In this document: positions 18,020-26,605 of the stretch, piece after piece | How positions within the stretch are numbered: the first letter of the stretch is position 1 | How the letters are laid out: each line of letters starts with the position of its first letter | NCBI RefSeq assembly: GCF_002270355.1 | Contig: NZ_NJFZ01000005.1 | Span: 248,001 to 312,000 of the forward strand | Direction: 5' to 3' | Length of the DNA: 64,000 bases | From: Flectobacillus sp. BAB-3569 | GTDB lineage: Bacteria; Bacteroidota; Bacteroidia; Cytophagales; Spirosomataceae | Position numbers and translations under genes: made by a program | Notes under the pieces: generated by a model | What the model was told of the DNA's origin: nothing | What the model saw: the letters and a program-made list of their open reading frames with translations, nothing else | Databases searched by the model: none

Positions 18020-18038
18020 TATTTTGGTGAATATATAA

Positions 18039-18071
18039 AAAAAGGGAGGCGCTCATTTGCCTCCCTTTTTT
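18039..18071 (+). terminator. TonB receptor terminator
   Basis: Perfect arms AAAAAGGGAGGC (18039-18050) and GCCTCCCTTTTT (18059-18070). Confidence 0.88.
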
Positions 18072-18139
18072 ATACTTAAATCTCAAGACTTTCGTTATCT
18101 AACAACTACTAATTGAGCAATATCTATTTACTTTGCTTT

Positions 18140-18147
18140 TAACTTTG
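18140..18147 (+). promoter_or_regulatory. -7 promoter element of the small basic protein
   Basis: TAACTTTG fits TAnnTTTG exactly and lies 46 bases before the ATG at 18194. The best TTG upstream (18113) is 24 bases away, longer than ideal. Confidence 0.4.
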
Positions 18148-18193
18148 TCCGTTATCACTCAGTCATTTTCTTATATAACAACGCCAAGCACTT

Positions 18194-18388
18194 ATGAAAA
18201 AGGTAATTTTATTGGGTTTTGCTATATGTTGCTTACAACTAGAATCGGAAGCTAATACGGTAGAATATAAGTCTGCCGAAACACATATCTCGGCATCAAC
18301 AACCAAAAGCACATATAAAAGAAGACGTAAAAAAGGATTTTTATGGGGTTTGTTCCGTAAAAAAGACTGTGGCTGTCCTAAACATTAG
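18194..18388 (+). CDS. small basic exported protein
   Basis: A 64-residue protein with a hydrophobic leader (MKKVILLGFAICCLQL) and probable cleavage near SEAN. The mature part is short, with a very basic C-terminus KRRRKKGFLWGLFRKKDCGC and a final PKH. The two Cys after the basic block could bind metal or form a disulfide. Small proteins with such a basic tail and CGC ending are, to my recollection, common in Cytophagales, but no function is known to me. It has its own -7 box and follows the receptor terminator, so it is probably an independent gene. Confidence 0.6.
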   Translation: MKKVILLGFAICCLQLESEANTVEYKSAETHISASTTKSTYKRRRKKGFLWGLFRKKDCGCPKH

Positions 18389-18483
18389 GCTTAGGGCAAT
18401 CAGCTATGGGCATTTGACAAAAGTTTCTATGATTTTCTTGAGAAACATGCTTAAAGCATAGGGGAGATTGCCTAAAGCTTACA

Positions 18484-18570
18484 TTAATAGTATATCTGCG
18501 ATTCACTTTGGGTGTAACCTTTTAATTGTGAATACCTTCAAATAACTGATATACAAGTAACTAATAACAA
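18484..18570. repeat. intergenic repeat family B, copy 2
   Basis: Begins TTAATAGTATATCTG and continues with CCTTTTAATTGTGAATA, CTTCAAATAACTGATATAC and AACTAATAAC, the same order as the block at 4454-4544. Confidence 0.55.
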
Positions 18571-18604
18571 TATTACCTCTAGTAAATAGTTATACCTATT
18601 ACGC

Positions 18605-19432
18605 TTAGCCATTCAAAACAGGATTTAACTCAGATGCTACCAAGCTACCAACTGGTAAACCCTTTATCCATCGTTGGCGGTCTGCTTCTTGATGAGAGTT
18701 TTTAGGCTCAGCAACTTTTGCCCCATCGGCTACAAAAATAATCGTCATTACTTCTCTCATCTTTGAAGAGTTATTCCCTGGAGCATGATGTAAGGTCCAG
18801 CCAGCATGAAAAGTTGCATCTCCTGCTTTCATGGAGGAGGCTCTTACAATAGGATACCCTTTTTCTTCAACAATATTCTTTAGCACATCATCCGACTTAT
18901 CAGAAATGGCTAGGTTTCCTAAAAAGCCTAATTCATGTGAGCCTGAAGCAAAAGTAAGCATACCCATTTCTTCCGAAATATCTATCAAAGGCATCCACAT
19001 TGTAATCGTATTGCTGGTATCGATAGGCCAATAATACTGGTCTTGATGCCATGGGGTATGACCACCGCCAGCTTCTTTGAAAAGCGCTTGATCATGATAC
19101 AAACGTACTTTTTCGACCCCCATTAAATCGGCAGCGATTTGTGCAAATCGTTTTGCAAAGGTAAATTTCTTGATGTCGTCGTCTACCTCCCAAAGATTCA
19201 TTACTTGCAGAAAAGCTTTTCCATAAGTGTCGCGCTCTGACATGTCACGAAACTCCGTATTGAATCGCTCTACACCATGATGAATCAAGTGTCTGTAAAT
19301 TTCTATCTCTTCGGTGTTGACGATGTTATGCAACAAAATATGTCCATTTTGCTGATAATCTGACTGTTGTTGAGCATTAATCTGATACATAGAAGATAAG
19401 TCGGGAAAGGTTAAACCAGCCATACATTTCAT
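18605..19432 (-). CDS. phytanoyl-CoA dioxygenase (PhyH) family protein
   Basis: A 275-residue Fe(II)/2-oxoglutarate-dependent oxygenase of the PhyH family. The metal-binding facial triad is visible as H129-x-D131 (TPWHQDQYYWP) and a distal His in TLHHAPGNNS (215/216), with R226 ten residues later for 2-oxoglutarate. The N-terminus (YQQNGHILLHNIV) is typical. The substrate is not predictable; members hydroxylate lipids, amino acids, ectoine and natural products. An AraC regulator is transcribed divergently 165 bases away and probably controls it. The start at 19432 is not certain; a Met at residue 15 could also serve. Confidence 0.87.
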   Translation of the reverse strand: MKCMAGLTFPDLSSMYQINAQQQSDYQQNGHILLHNIVNTEEIEIYRHLIHHGVERFNTEFRDMSERDTYGKAFLQVMNLWEVDDDIKKFTFAKRFAQIAADLMGVEKVRLYHDQALFKEAGGGHTPWHQDQYYWPIDTSNTITMWMPLIDISEEMGMLTFASGSHELGFLGNLAISDKSDDVLKNIVEEKGYPIVRASSMKAGDATFHAGWTLHHAPGNNSSKMREVMTIIFVADGAKVAEPKNSHQEADRQRWIKGLPVGSLVASELNPVLNG

Positions 19433-19597
19433 ACTAAAATAATAACAAGCTTTAGTTATATTATCGTAATCTTAATTTTAGATGAAGGCAAAATAACATG
19501 AATTTTTTCGGGCAGATTTTGTCGTTTTTTACCAATATTTGTGCATTTTTACCTATTTCCTATCAATATCCTTATATTGAGTATAATTTTTATCAAA

Positions 19598-20458
19598 ATG
19601 AAAGCCTCCTTAGAGCAATTAGATAATGGTTTGAATCAATCCTTGGGGTTCAGACATTTTAGTTTGCCATATTTTGACGCTCCTTACCATTTTCACCCTG
19701 AATATGAGCTGACTCTCATTGTCAAGAGTGAAGGCAAAAGATATATCGGTAATCATGTGGCAGATTTTAGTGCTGGAGATTTGGTTTTGATGGGACCCAA
19801 CTTGCCTCATTGCTGGAAAAATGAAACGATTGGCTTAGAGGATTCGTCGCAGGCTATAGTGGTACAATTTAAAGCAGATTTTTTGGGAGAAAAGTTTTTT
19901 ACAATCCCCGAAATGCAAGCAGTTAGTCATTTATTGGAAAAGTCGGCTTCAGGTTTGGTTATCACAGGAAAGACGAGAAACAGAATTGCTAAAGAATTAA
20001 TTTTCCTACTCAATGTCCCTCCTGTTCAGAAAGTTTTAGGCTTGTTAGATTTGTTAAATACCATAGCACAAGCGCCACAAGACCATCAGATTTTAGAAAG
20101 TCAAAATCAAGCATATCAATTAGCAAAAGTCGATTTAGAACGAATTAACAAGGTTTATGCCTATGTGATTGAAAACTATACGCAGGAAGTTCACTTAGAA
20201 ACAGCCGCGTATTTAGCCAATATGACCGAAACGGCTTTTTGTAGATATTTCAAAAAAGTTACGAAGAAAACCTTTCTCGATGTAGTTACTGAATATCGTA
20301 TCAAACATGCTTGTAATTTGTTGATTGGCACCGACAAACAAGTAGCTGAAGTATGTTTTGAAAGTGGCTTTGGCAATGTATCGCATTTCAACAAACAGTT
20401 CAAAACCTTTACAGGACAAAGTCCCCTTGGTTATCGAAAGCTTTTTCAGACAATGTAA
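19598..20458 (+). CDS. AraC family transcriptional regulator
   Basis: A 286-residue regulator with a cupin ligand-binding domain (about 1-140, with HFHPEYELTLI and LMGPNLPHCWKN) and a double helix-turn-helix at the C-terminus (about 190-285: ETAAYLANMTETAFCRYFKK, then QVAEVCFESGFGNVSHFNKQ). I chose the ATG at 19598 because the earlier ATG at 19541 adds a hydrophobic stretch foreign to the family. It is divergent to the PhyH gene and likely senses the substrate or product of that oxygenase. Its stop abuts the stop of the convergent RDD gene. Confidence 0.9.
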   Translation: MKASLEQLDNGLNQSLGFRHFSLPYFDAPYHFHPEYELTLIVKSEGKRYIGNHVADFSAGDLVLMGPNLPHCWKNETIGLEDSSQAIVVQFKADFLGEKFFTIPEMQAVSHLLEKSASGLVITGKTRNRIAKELIFLLNVPPVQKVLGLLDLLNTIAQAPQDHQILESQNQAYQLAKVDLERINKVYAYVIENYTQEVHLETAAYLANMTETAFCRYFKKVTKKTFLDVVTEYRIKHACNLLIGTDKQVAEVCFESGFGNVSHFNKQFKTFTGQSPLGYRKLFQTM

Positions 20459-21193
20459 TTATTCGTCGCCATAAGCCATCAAAAAAGTATGGTCATTTAA
20501 AACTTGTGTCAAAAAGGCATTATCATCAAGATTTGACTCTATTTGCATAATCTCCTTTAGCTTTTGAGCTGTTTGACTCAGTAAGCGCTCATCTTGGGTT
20601 TCTTCTACTCGTTGAATTACTTGACGAATAATTTCAATATCGGCATCAGACAATAAACTTACTTCTGGAATCATGACTTCGTAGGCTTCATCAAGTACTG
20701 GCTGGCGAAGCGCATCGAGCGACACCTTAGGTTCTATGCGCACAACAGTTGTACCTGCTACCATATCACCCAAACGCTGTCCTTTACCACCTGCCGCAAT
20801 CGCTACCACACCAACCCATTGACCAAAAATACTAAAATCAATAATTCTAAAAATCCAACGTAAGATATAGGCACCAATGGTAGGAGCACTACCATCTAGT
20901 TTAATCACTTTGATATTACGAGCTCTTTTCCCAATGCTTTGACCATTGAGCCAGATTTCGCAGATTAAATCATAAAAAAAGAGGGGTAAAATACCAAACC
21001 CAAAGAAAAGAATCGTTCTGATTCTGTTGTTGAATAGACTGTCATCCAGCCATGTAGCAATTAAAGAAAAAACAAGAATCCATGCGAAATAAACTACCAA
21101 ATCAATCAAATATGCGATAATTCTATCTCCGATACTAGCTGGTGTAAAAGCTACTTCGACATTTTGAGCTGTCCGTATTTTTATTTTACTCAT
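20459..21193 (-). CDS. RDD family membrane protein
   Basis: A 244-residue inner-membrane protein. The N-terminal 160 residues form the RDD domain with three to four hydrophobic segments, the Arg/Asp pattern GDRIIAYLIDLVVYF and the later GKRARNIKVIKLDG and GQRLGDMVAGTTVVR. The C-terminal 85 residues are soluble and helical. RDD proteins have been tied to ion transport, but the role is not settled. It is divergent from the SpoIIM gene 70 bases away, an arrangement shared by the MoxR-linked membrane clusters of this phylum. Confidence 0.88.
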   Translation of the reverse strand: MSKIKIRTAQNVEVAFTPASIGDRIIAYLIDLVVYFAWILVFSLIATWLDDSLFNNRIRTILFFGFGILPLFFYDLICEIWLNGQSIGKRARNIKVIKLDGSAPTIGAYILRWIFRIIDFSIFGQWVGVVAIAAGGKGQRLGDMVAGTTVVRIEPKVSLDALRQPVLDEAYEVMIPEVSLLSDADIEIIRQVIQRVEETQDERLLSQTAQKLKEIMQIESNLDDNAFLTQVLNDHTFLMAYGDE

Positions 21194-21263
21194 TATCTAT
21201 CACAGTGGTAAAGTTATTTTGATATATTGCTTAAAATTAAACTACCTTAAGCAAAAATGCACC

Positions 21264-22214
21264 ATGAGAGAGGCATTATTTAAGAAACAAAATCTTGATA
21301 AATGGCAATCTTTTGAAGAAGATGTACAAAGTATTCATTCAGATACACTAGCCGAAAGATTTATAGAATTAACCGACGATTTGGCCTACGCACAGACGTT
21401 TTACCCTAGTTCAACGACTACTCGTTATTTGAATGAACTGACGGCTCAATTTTACCGAAAAATTTACGCCAATAAGAAAGAATCCTCCAATCGTTTTGTT
21501 GAGTTTTGGAAGTTTGAAGTGCCTTATCTCTTGTTTCGTTTTCGAAAAGAGCTTTGGGTAGCCTTCTGTATTACGTTTATTTCGGCAATCATAGGGGCTA
21601 TCTCTGTGGCACACGACGATACTTTTGCCCGACTGATTTTAGGCGACGACTATATTGACATGACGCTAGAAAACATACGAAAAGGAGATCCTTTGGCTGT
21701 GTACGGAGGTACCGATCCGCTAATGATGTTTTTGCAGATTACCTCTAATAATATCAAAGTTTCTTTTGTGTGTTTTGTAATGGGCTGTTTGTTCTCAGCA
21801 GGCACGGCGTATATGCTCATCATGAATGGAATTATGCTAGGGGTATTTCAATATTTTTGTTATCAGCAAGGTTTTCTTAAAGTATCTCTTTTGACAATTT
21901 GGCTACATGGCGTTTTAGAAATCTCATCGATTATTGTGGCAGGATGTGCGGGATTAGTGATGGGAAATAGCCTTTTATTTCCTCGAACCTATTCACGTAT
22001 GGAATCTTTCAAGATTGGCGCAAAAAATGGCATTAAAATCGTTATTGCTTTAGTACCTTTGTTTATTATGGCTGGCTTCATCGAAAGTTTCATTACACGA
22101 CAGCATCTAAATACCTTTTATAGTTTGCTCATAATTGTACCGTCTTTCCTATTTATTGTGTGGTATTTTATCGTATATCCTCAAAAAGTATTTCAAAAAA
22201 GTCAATTATGTTAA
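21264..22214 (+). CDS. stage II sporulation protein M (SpoIIM) family membrane protein
   Basis: A 316-residue protein with a soluble N-terminal half (MREALFKKQNLDKWQSFEED) and several transmembrane segments from about residue 90 on, containing the family pattern of a long periplasmic loop and ILWLHGVLEISSI-like motif (here LLTIWLHGVLEISSIIVAG). The start at 21264 is preferred over 21219, since homologues begin with MRE. The organism does not sporulate as far as the window shows; in this phylum SpoIIM-like proteins belong to MoxR/DUF4129 clusters of unknown function. It is followed by another membrane gene on the same strand. Confidence 0.85.
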   Translation: MREALFKKQNLDKWQSFEEDVQSIHSDTLAERFIELTDDLAYAQTFYPSSTTTRYLNELTAQFYRKIYANKKESSNRFVEFWKFEVPYLLFRFRKELWVAFCITFISAIIGAISVAHDDTFARLILGDDYIDMTLENIRKGDPLAVYGGTDPLMMFLQITSNNIKVSFVCFVMGCLFSAGTAYMLIMNGIMLGVFQYFCYQQGFLKVSLLTIWLHGVLEISSIIVAGCAGLVMGNSLLFPRTYSRMESFKIGAKNGIKIVIALVPLFIMAGFIESFITRQHLNTFYSLLIIVPSFLFIVWYFIVYPQKVFQKSQLC

Positions 22215-22376
22215 AATACGATACCAAGAGGAATGAATTTTGAACGTAAAAAATTGAAAATTCTCCCCTGACCATTTTACATGATATTTACGAAAAGACC
22301 ATTGAGCAAAAGCTTATTCTATTTCAGAAAACCTTATTTTTAGCTTATATCCCCGATTACTACCAATACAACTATT

Positions 22377-23342
22377 ATGGAAAAACAGTACCTGCCTCTT
22401 GAAAGAGAGCGTGATTTTAGTCAAAAAATTAACGATACTTTCTCTTTTGTTCGTCTCAATTTCAAAGATTTATTTCTTGCTTTATTGTTTATTGTTGGTC
22501 CTGTTTTGCTTATTGCAGGCATTGCTGGAGGATTCCATCAAATCAATGTATTGAATAGCAATTACGCTGACACGCCCATCGATGCTAACGCTGGTGTCGA
22601 AGAAATATTAAGACGATTTAGTAGAAATGGTATCGATATCATCGGACCAGCTTATTTTATATTACTGTTTGCCACAGTGATTTCTATGGTTCTCTTGGTG
22701 GTAACAGTTTATAGTTATATGCAATGTTATTTGGAGGATTCAGTATCACGAATTACGGTAGAAAGAGTAACTGAAAAAGTGAAAATACATTTCCTTCCTG
22801 TTTTTAGAGGTTTTTTCTTGGTGTTGCTTGTCTTTTTTGGCATCATCATTTTAGCATCACTTGCTACTGGAGCCTTGGGTATAGCAGTGGGTGGTGTAGC
22901 AGGACCCATGATTATAGGAATTTTTGGTTTGGTGATTTTTGCAGTCATGATCTATTTTATGATTATGTTTTTGCTTAGTCCTGCTATTATTGTTTTTGAA
23001 GATGCAAGTCCAGGTTTTTCGCTTCGTAGAGCCAAATATCTTATCGAAGGTAAATGGTGGTCTACTTTCGGACTCGTCGTGGTGGTATCAATCATTGTTT
23101 ATTTTATTGGACTTGTATTCAGTCTTCCCGCTGCTATCTTATCAGTTTTAAAAGTACTAGGTATCCAATCTGGCATTACCAGCGACTGGGTGGTAGTGAT
23201 ATCAACGGTGATTTCGATGGTGGGCTCATCTATTTTATCAGCCATTACCTATATTGCTTTAGGATTCCAGTATTTTAATCTTGTCGAGAAAAAAGACGGT
23301 AACAGTCTATTCAAGCAAATCAATAATTTGGGAAACCATTAG
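22377..23342 (+). CDS. polytopic membrane protein of the MoxR/DUF4129 cluster
   Basis: A 321-residue inner-membrane protein with about six hydrophobic segments (roughly 35-55, 95-120, 145-165, 170-205, 230-255, 265-300) and a cytosolic N-terminus that begins MEKQYLPLERERDFSQKIND. I do not recognise a named domain. The position, between SpoIIM and DUF4129 genes on the same strand, is where an unnamed multi-pass protein usually sits in such clusters. Function unknown. Confidence 0.75.
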   Translation: MEKQYLPLERERDFSQKINDTFSFVRLNFKDLFLALLFIVGPVLLIAGIAGGFHQINVLNSNYADTPIDANAGVEEILRRFSRNGIDIIGPAYFILLFATVISMVLLVVTVYSYMQCYLEDSVSRITVERVTEKVKIHFLPVFRGFFLVLLVFFGIIILASLATGALGIAVGGVAGPMIIGIFGLVIFAVMIYFMIMFLLSPAIIVFEDASPGFSLRRAKYLIEGKWWSTFGLVVVVSIIVYFIGLVFSLPAAILSVLKVLGIQSGITSDWVVVISTVISMVGSSILSAITYIALGFQYFNLVEKKDGNSLFKQINNLGNH

Positions 23343-23345
23343 TAC

Positions 23346-23478
23346 ATATAAGTAATCGTGCAGAATAAGGTTTTTAGGTACTAGGCAACAGGCACAAGGC
23401 AAAGAGTGCTAAAATGTTTTTCCCAAAGCCGATAGCTGAAAGTCGAAAGCCCAAACGTTGAATTTTATTTTGCCTACG
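23346..23478 (-). repeat. intergenic repeat family A, copy 2 (reverse orientation)
   Basis: Begins TAAGTAATCGTGCAGAATAA and continues with TAGGCAACAGGCACAAGGCA, AAGAGTGCTAAAATG, CCAAAGCCGATAGCTGAAAG and AATTTTATTTTGCC. It is the reverse-complement order of the copy at 13520-13668. Confidence 0.65.
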
Positions 23479-23575
23479 AACTTAAGCATATGCATAGCTG
23501 AACCGCCAATGTGAAGCTCCGTGCTCCCAAATTCACAATGATTTGAAACTTGTCCATTATTTTTCTAACTCAAAA

Positions 23576-24322
23576 ATGAGTGTTAAAAAGAGACATATTC
23601 CTATTACTTTAAAATACGTCATACTCTGTTTTTGGGTGACTCTAATGCCTGTTTGCCGTCTTCAAGGGCAAATAAGTCGTGTTGACTCGCTCACACAACT
23701 GAGTCCGCTCAAGCAACCAGACAAAACGTTAACGAGTCTTCGAAAAGAAAAAAAGTATCAGTATCAAGCCATTCCTATCGAACAGATGTCATTGAGCAGT
23801 AGGCTTTGGCTAATGTTTTTACGTTGGTTATCGCAGTTTTTTGAGAAAAGTACTACAGGTAAATCTTTGAAGATAGGTATGTATATTTTTCTGGCAATTG
23901 TGATAATCTTTGTCATTATGAAGCTAATTGGTATTGAATTTGCAAATATCTTCGGACGCAAAGACCAATCGATTTCTATTGATTATCAAGTACTAGAACA
24001 AGATATTCATGCGTTAGATTTTGAAAAAGCAATCGAGGGCGCTTTGTCTACGCAACAGTTTAGGTTGGCGACTCGCTTGTACTATTTACAAGTATTAAAA
24101 TCTTTGAGTAATCAAGACCTAATCGAATGGCGATTAAATAAAACTAATCGGAGTTATATTTACGAGTTACAATCGACGGAGTTACGTCAAGAATTCGAAT
24201 CTCTTACAACCCTATTTGAATATATCTGGTACGGAGATTTTTTGATCAGTGCAATCGAATTTGAATCTATACAAAATCAATTTTCCAACTTTAATCGCAG
24301 TATAACACGAAGTAGGCGCTAG
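23576..24322 (+). CDS. DUF4129 domain protein
   Basis: A 248-residue protein with a signal-like N-terminus, a short periplasmic part, one transmembrane helix (about 100-122) and a cytosolic C-terminal DUF4129 domain with ATRLYYLQVLKSLSNQDLIEW and the WYGDF motif near the end. I use the ATG at 23576 and not an upstream TTG. DUF4129 proteins accompany MoxR ATPases and in some lineages are fused to transglutaminases; the function is unknown. The next gene follows after 22 bases. Confidence 0.82.
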   Translation: MSVKKRHIPITLKYVILCFWVTLMPVCRLQGQISRVDSLTQLSPLKQPDKTLTSLRKEKKYQYQAIPIEQMSLSSRLWLMFLRWLSQFFEKSTTGKSLKIGMYIFLAIVIIFVIMKLIGIEFANIFGRKDQSISIDYQVLEQDIHALDFEKAIEGALSTQQFRLATRLYYLQVLKSLSNQDLIEWRLNKTNRSYIYELQSTELRQEFESLTTLFEYIWYGDFLISAIEFESIQNQFSNFNRSITRSRR

Positions 24323-24344
24323 CCTTAAAACGCGTGATAATAAC

Positions 24345-24905
24345 ATGAAAAAGATAAGCTTAATTATTTTGTTGGGAGTTTCAACAGCCCTAACATTCAG
24401 CTCTTTTAAAACCACTATTGTAAAAACAAGCCAACATAGACGCATCGAGGAAGTTGAATATGATACCATCAATTTTGAATCAACCATCGTTTCAGGTGTA
24501 AAATTGGGAGGACCTTATGGCGCTTTATTAGAAAAATTAGGCTCACCAGATTCTGTTAGAAAAGAAGAAACTCCTGATGCTCAAAATAGTGACCATTTTG
24601 AAATCTATCTTTATGGAAAAGATTCATTTTATGTAATGGACGAAATAGTAAGCGGTTTTGAGTTGAAATCAACAAAATTCCAACTCGACAATCTTGGAGG
24701 ATTGAAAGTAGGAGATCCTATTGCAAAGGTGAAAAAGATGTTTCCTAAATCTTATAAATTCCGTGATATCGACGAATTTAATCCTTCTTGGATTACGATT
24801 AGCGTACAGTTCGGTAGCTCGGATTCTTTCCTAGAAATTTACTGCGAAAACTCAAAGATCAAAAGTATCACAACGGTGACTGATGACGAGGAGGAAGAAG
24901 AATAA
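24345..24905 (+). CDS. exported hypothetical protein with acidic tail
   Basis: A 186-residue protein with a cleavable-looking signal (MKKISLIILLGVSTALTFSS). The mature domain has an alternating pattern with GGPYGALLEKLGSPDS and LGGLKVGDPIAKVKKMFPKS, which recalls two small 'SmpA/BamE-like' or PepSY-like repeats measuring the start of a helix after a Gly, but I cannot name a family. The C-terminus ends in a run of Asp and Glu (DDEEEEE). It sits inside the DUF4129/DUF4350 cluster and is followed by a terminator, so it may close the first transcript. Confidence 0.6.
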   Translation: MKKISLIILLGVSTALTFSSFKTTIVKTSQHRRIEEVEYDTINFESTIVSGVKLGGPYGALLEKLGSPDSVRKEETPDAQNSDHFEIYLYGKDSFYVMDEIVSGFELKSTKFQLDNLGGLKVGDPIAKVKKMFPKSYKFRDIDEFNPSWITISVQFGSSDSFLEIYCENSKIKSITTVTDDEEEEE

Positions 24906-24908
24906 AAT

Positions 24909-24942
24909 AAAAAAGCATTTGAGTTAGCTCAAATGCTTTTTT
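24909..24942 (+). terminator. terminator inside the MoxR cluster
   Basis: Perfect 15-bp arms 24909-24923 and 24928-24942 (core GCATTTGAG / CTCAAATGC) with loop TTAG and a T-run. Confidence 0.85.
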
Positions 24943-25031
24943 ATTTGACATAGATTCATAGATTTGTGGAAAAAGTGTGGAAGGAATATCAGACTATCTT
25001 TTATTAACACAAAACCACATCGCACCGCTGA

Positions 25032-26276
25032 ATGACGCAGAAAACTAAATATCTTATTGTATTGGGTATTACACTATTGGGGTTTATATTAATTGAAATA
25101 TATAAGCCCAAGCCAGTCATTTGGACACCTACCTATTCCAATCAAGACGATATTCCATTTGGAGGCGAAGTTTTATATAAAATTCTTCCTGAGCTTTTTC
25201 CTTCTCAGCAAATTCACGACGAAAAATTTCCTGTTTTAGCCCGACACACAGAGCAAAGTGTTGATTTACAACACACTTCTTATATTAACATTTGTAATAC
25301 TTTTACGCTAGATTCTATTTCATTGATAAAGCTGTTAAGGTTTGTGTCAATGGGAAATACGGCCTTTATTTCGGCCGAGGACTTTGGCTCACTTGGCGAT
25401 ACATTACGTCTTTCTACCGATTATATTAGTTTTTTGAAGAAGGGTACAGCCACGTCGCTTAATTTTACCCATCCAGAACTCCGCCAGAAAAAGCCCTTTG
25501 TTTTTAGAATGGAAGATGCAGAAGCTTTTTTTGTTGATACGACCAAATCAACAATACCGTGGACAGTTCTGGCTTATAATCATCTCAAAAAGCCTATTTT
25601 TATCAAGGTAAAATGGGGGAATGGTACCTTATTGCTCAATTCCACGCCTAGTGCTTTCAGTAACTATTATCTCATCAAACCTCAGAATTGCTATTTTGCC
25701 ATAAACGCTTTGCGCTATCTTCCACAGCAAACCATTTATTGGGACGAATATTATCAGGCACCTTCTATTGGTTCTCGTTTTAGGGTAATGAACAAGTCTA
25801 TCCGTAAAGCTAGTGAGGCCTCTTATGATGAATCACCATTTAGGTTTATTATTAGTCAACCAGCCCTGCGATGGGCCTATTATCTAACGCTTTTGGGTCT
25901 TGTCCTTTTTATGGTTTTTGAGGCAAAACGCCGTCAACGCATTATTCCTATTATTGACATTCCTCAAAATACCTCAGTCATATTTGTGAAGACTATAGGA
26001 CAGTTATATTTTAACAAAAAGGAACATTTGACTATTGCACAAAAGAAAGTAACTCATTTGTTACACTTTATCAGAGATAATTTTTATCTCAATACCTATC
26101 AAATCGATGAAGACTTTTTGACAGAATTGAGTAATAAATCTGGGTTAGAATTAGGCAAACTACAAGCTCTTTTTCATACGATTCAGCATTTGAATACGGT
26201 GAATAGCATTTCTGAAAAAGAACTTATTGAACTCAATAAAGCCATTGAAGAGTTTTATCAAATGGTCAAATCATAA
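25032..26276 (+). CDS. DUF4350 domain protein
   Basis: A 414-residue membrane protein with one N-terminal helix (about 6-24), a large periplasmic DUF4350 domain (PFGGEVLYKILPELFPSQQ; later GNTAFISAEDFG and the GNGTLLLNSTPSAFSNYYL block with conserved YWDEYY) and a second helix near 275-293. A cytosolic helical tail follows. DUF4350 genes are constant partners of DUF4129 and MoxR in this phylum. The function of the set is not known; a role in envelope integrity or protein assembly is a guess from the MoxR partner. Confidence 0.82.
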   Translation: MTQKTKYLIVLGITLLGFILIEIYKPKPVIWTPTYSNQDDIPFGGEVLYKILPELFPSQQIHDEKFPVLARHTEQSVDLQHTSYINICNTFTLDSISLIKLLRFVSMGNTAFISAEDFGSLGDTLRLSTDYISFLKKGTATSLNFTHPELRQKKPFVFRMEDAEAFFVDTTKSTIPWTVLAYNHLKKPIFIKVKWGNGTLLLNSTPSAFSNYYLIKPQNCYFAINALRYLPQQTIYWDEYYQAPSIGSRFRVMNKSIRKASEASYDESPFRFIISQPALRWAYYLTLLGLVLFMVFEAKRRQRIIPIIDIPQNTSVIFVKTIGQLYFNKKEHLTIAQKKVTHLLHFIRDNFYLNTYQIDEDFLTELSNKSGLELGKLQALFHTIQHLNTVNSISEKELIELNKAIEEFYQMVKS

Positions 26277-26605
26277 AAGATAGGCTTTAGGCGGTCAGCT
26301 TTGAGCAATCGGCTTTTGGCTGTATTTCTGTGGTTTACAAAGAACGGATAATTCAGCCTATAACATATCGTTTAAAGCTGATGATTAATATGTCTGTTTA
26401 TTAGGATTTTTTCAGCGATAAGTCTTTTCAAAATCTCCTACAGAGCTTTTGAAACTGACTAATACATTACTCAGGTGATAGTGAAACCACTTTGTGCCTT
26501 CGTGCCTCTGCCACTTATGCCTATTAATACATTACTTAGGTGATGGTGAAACTTTACTTGTAACTTATACTTATTGATACCATTTCACGCTCTTTTACCA
26601 AAATT
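26277..26605. other. 329-base gap with diverged direct repeats
   Basis: Two near-identical 28-base units, TAATACATTACTCAGGTGAT (26459 on) and TAATACATTACTTAGGTGAT (26525 on), each followed by GTGAAAC. Words of the interspersed repeats (TAGGCTTTAGGCGGTCAGC at 26282) occur too. No gene seen. Confidence 0.5.
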
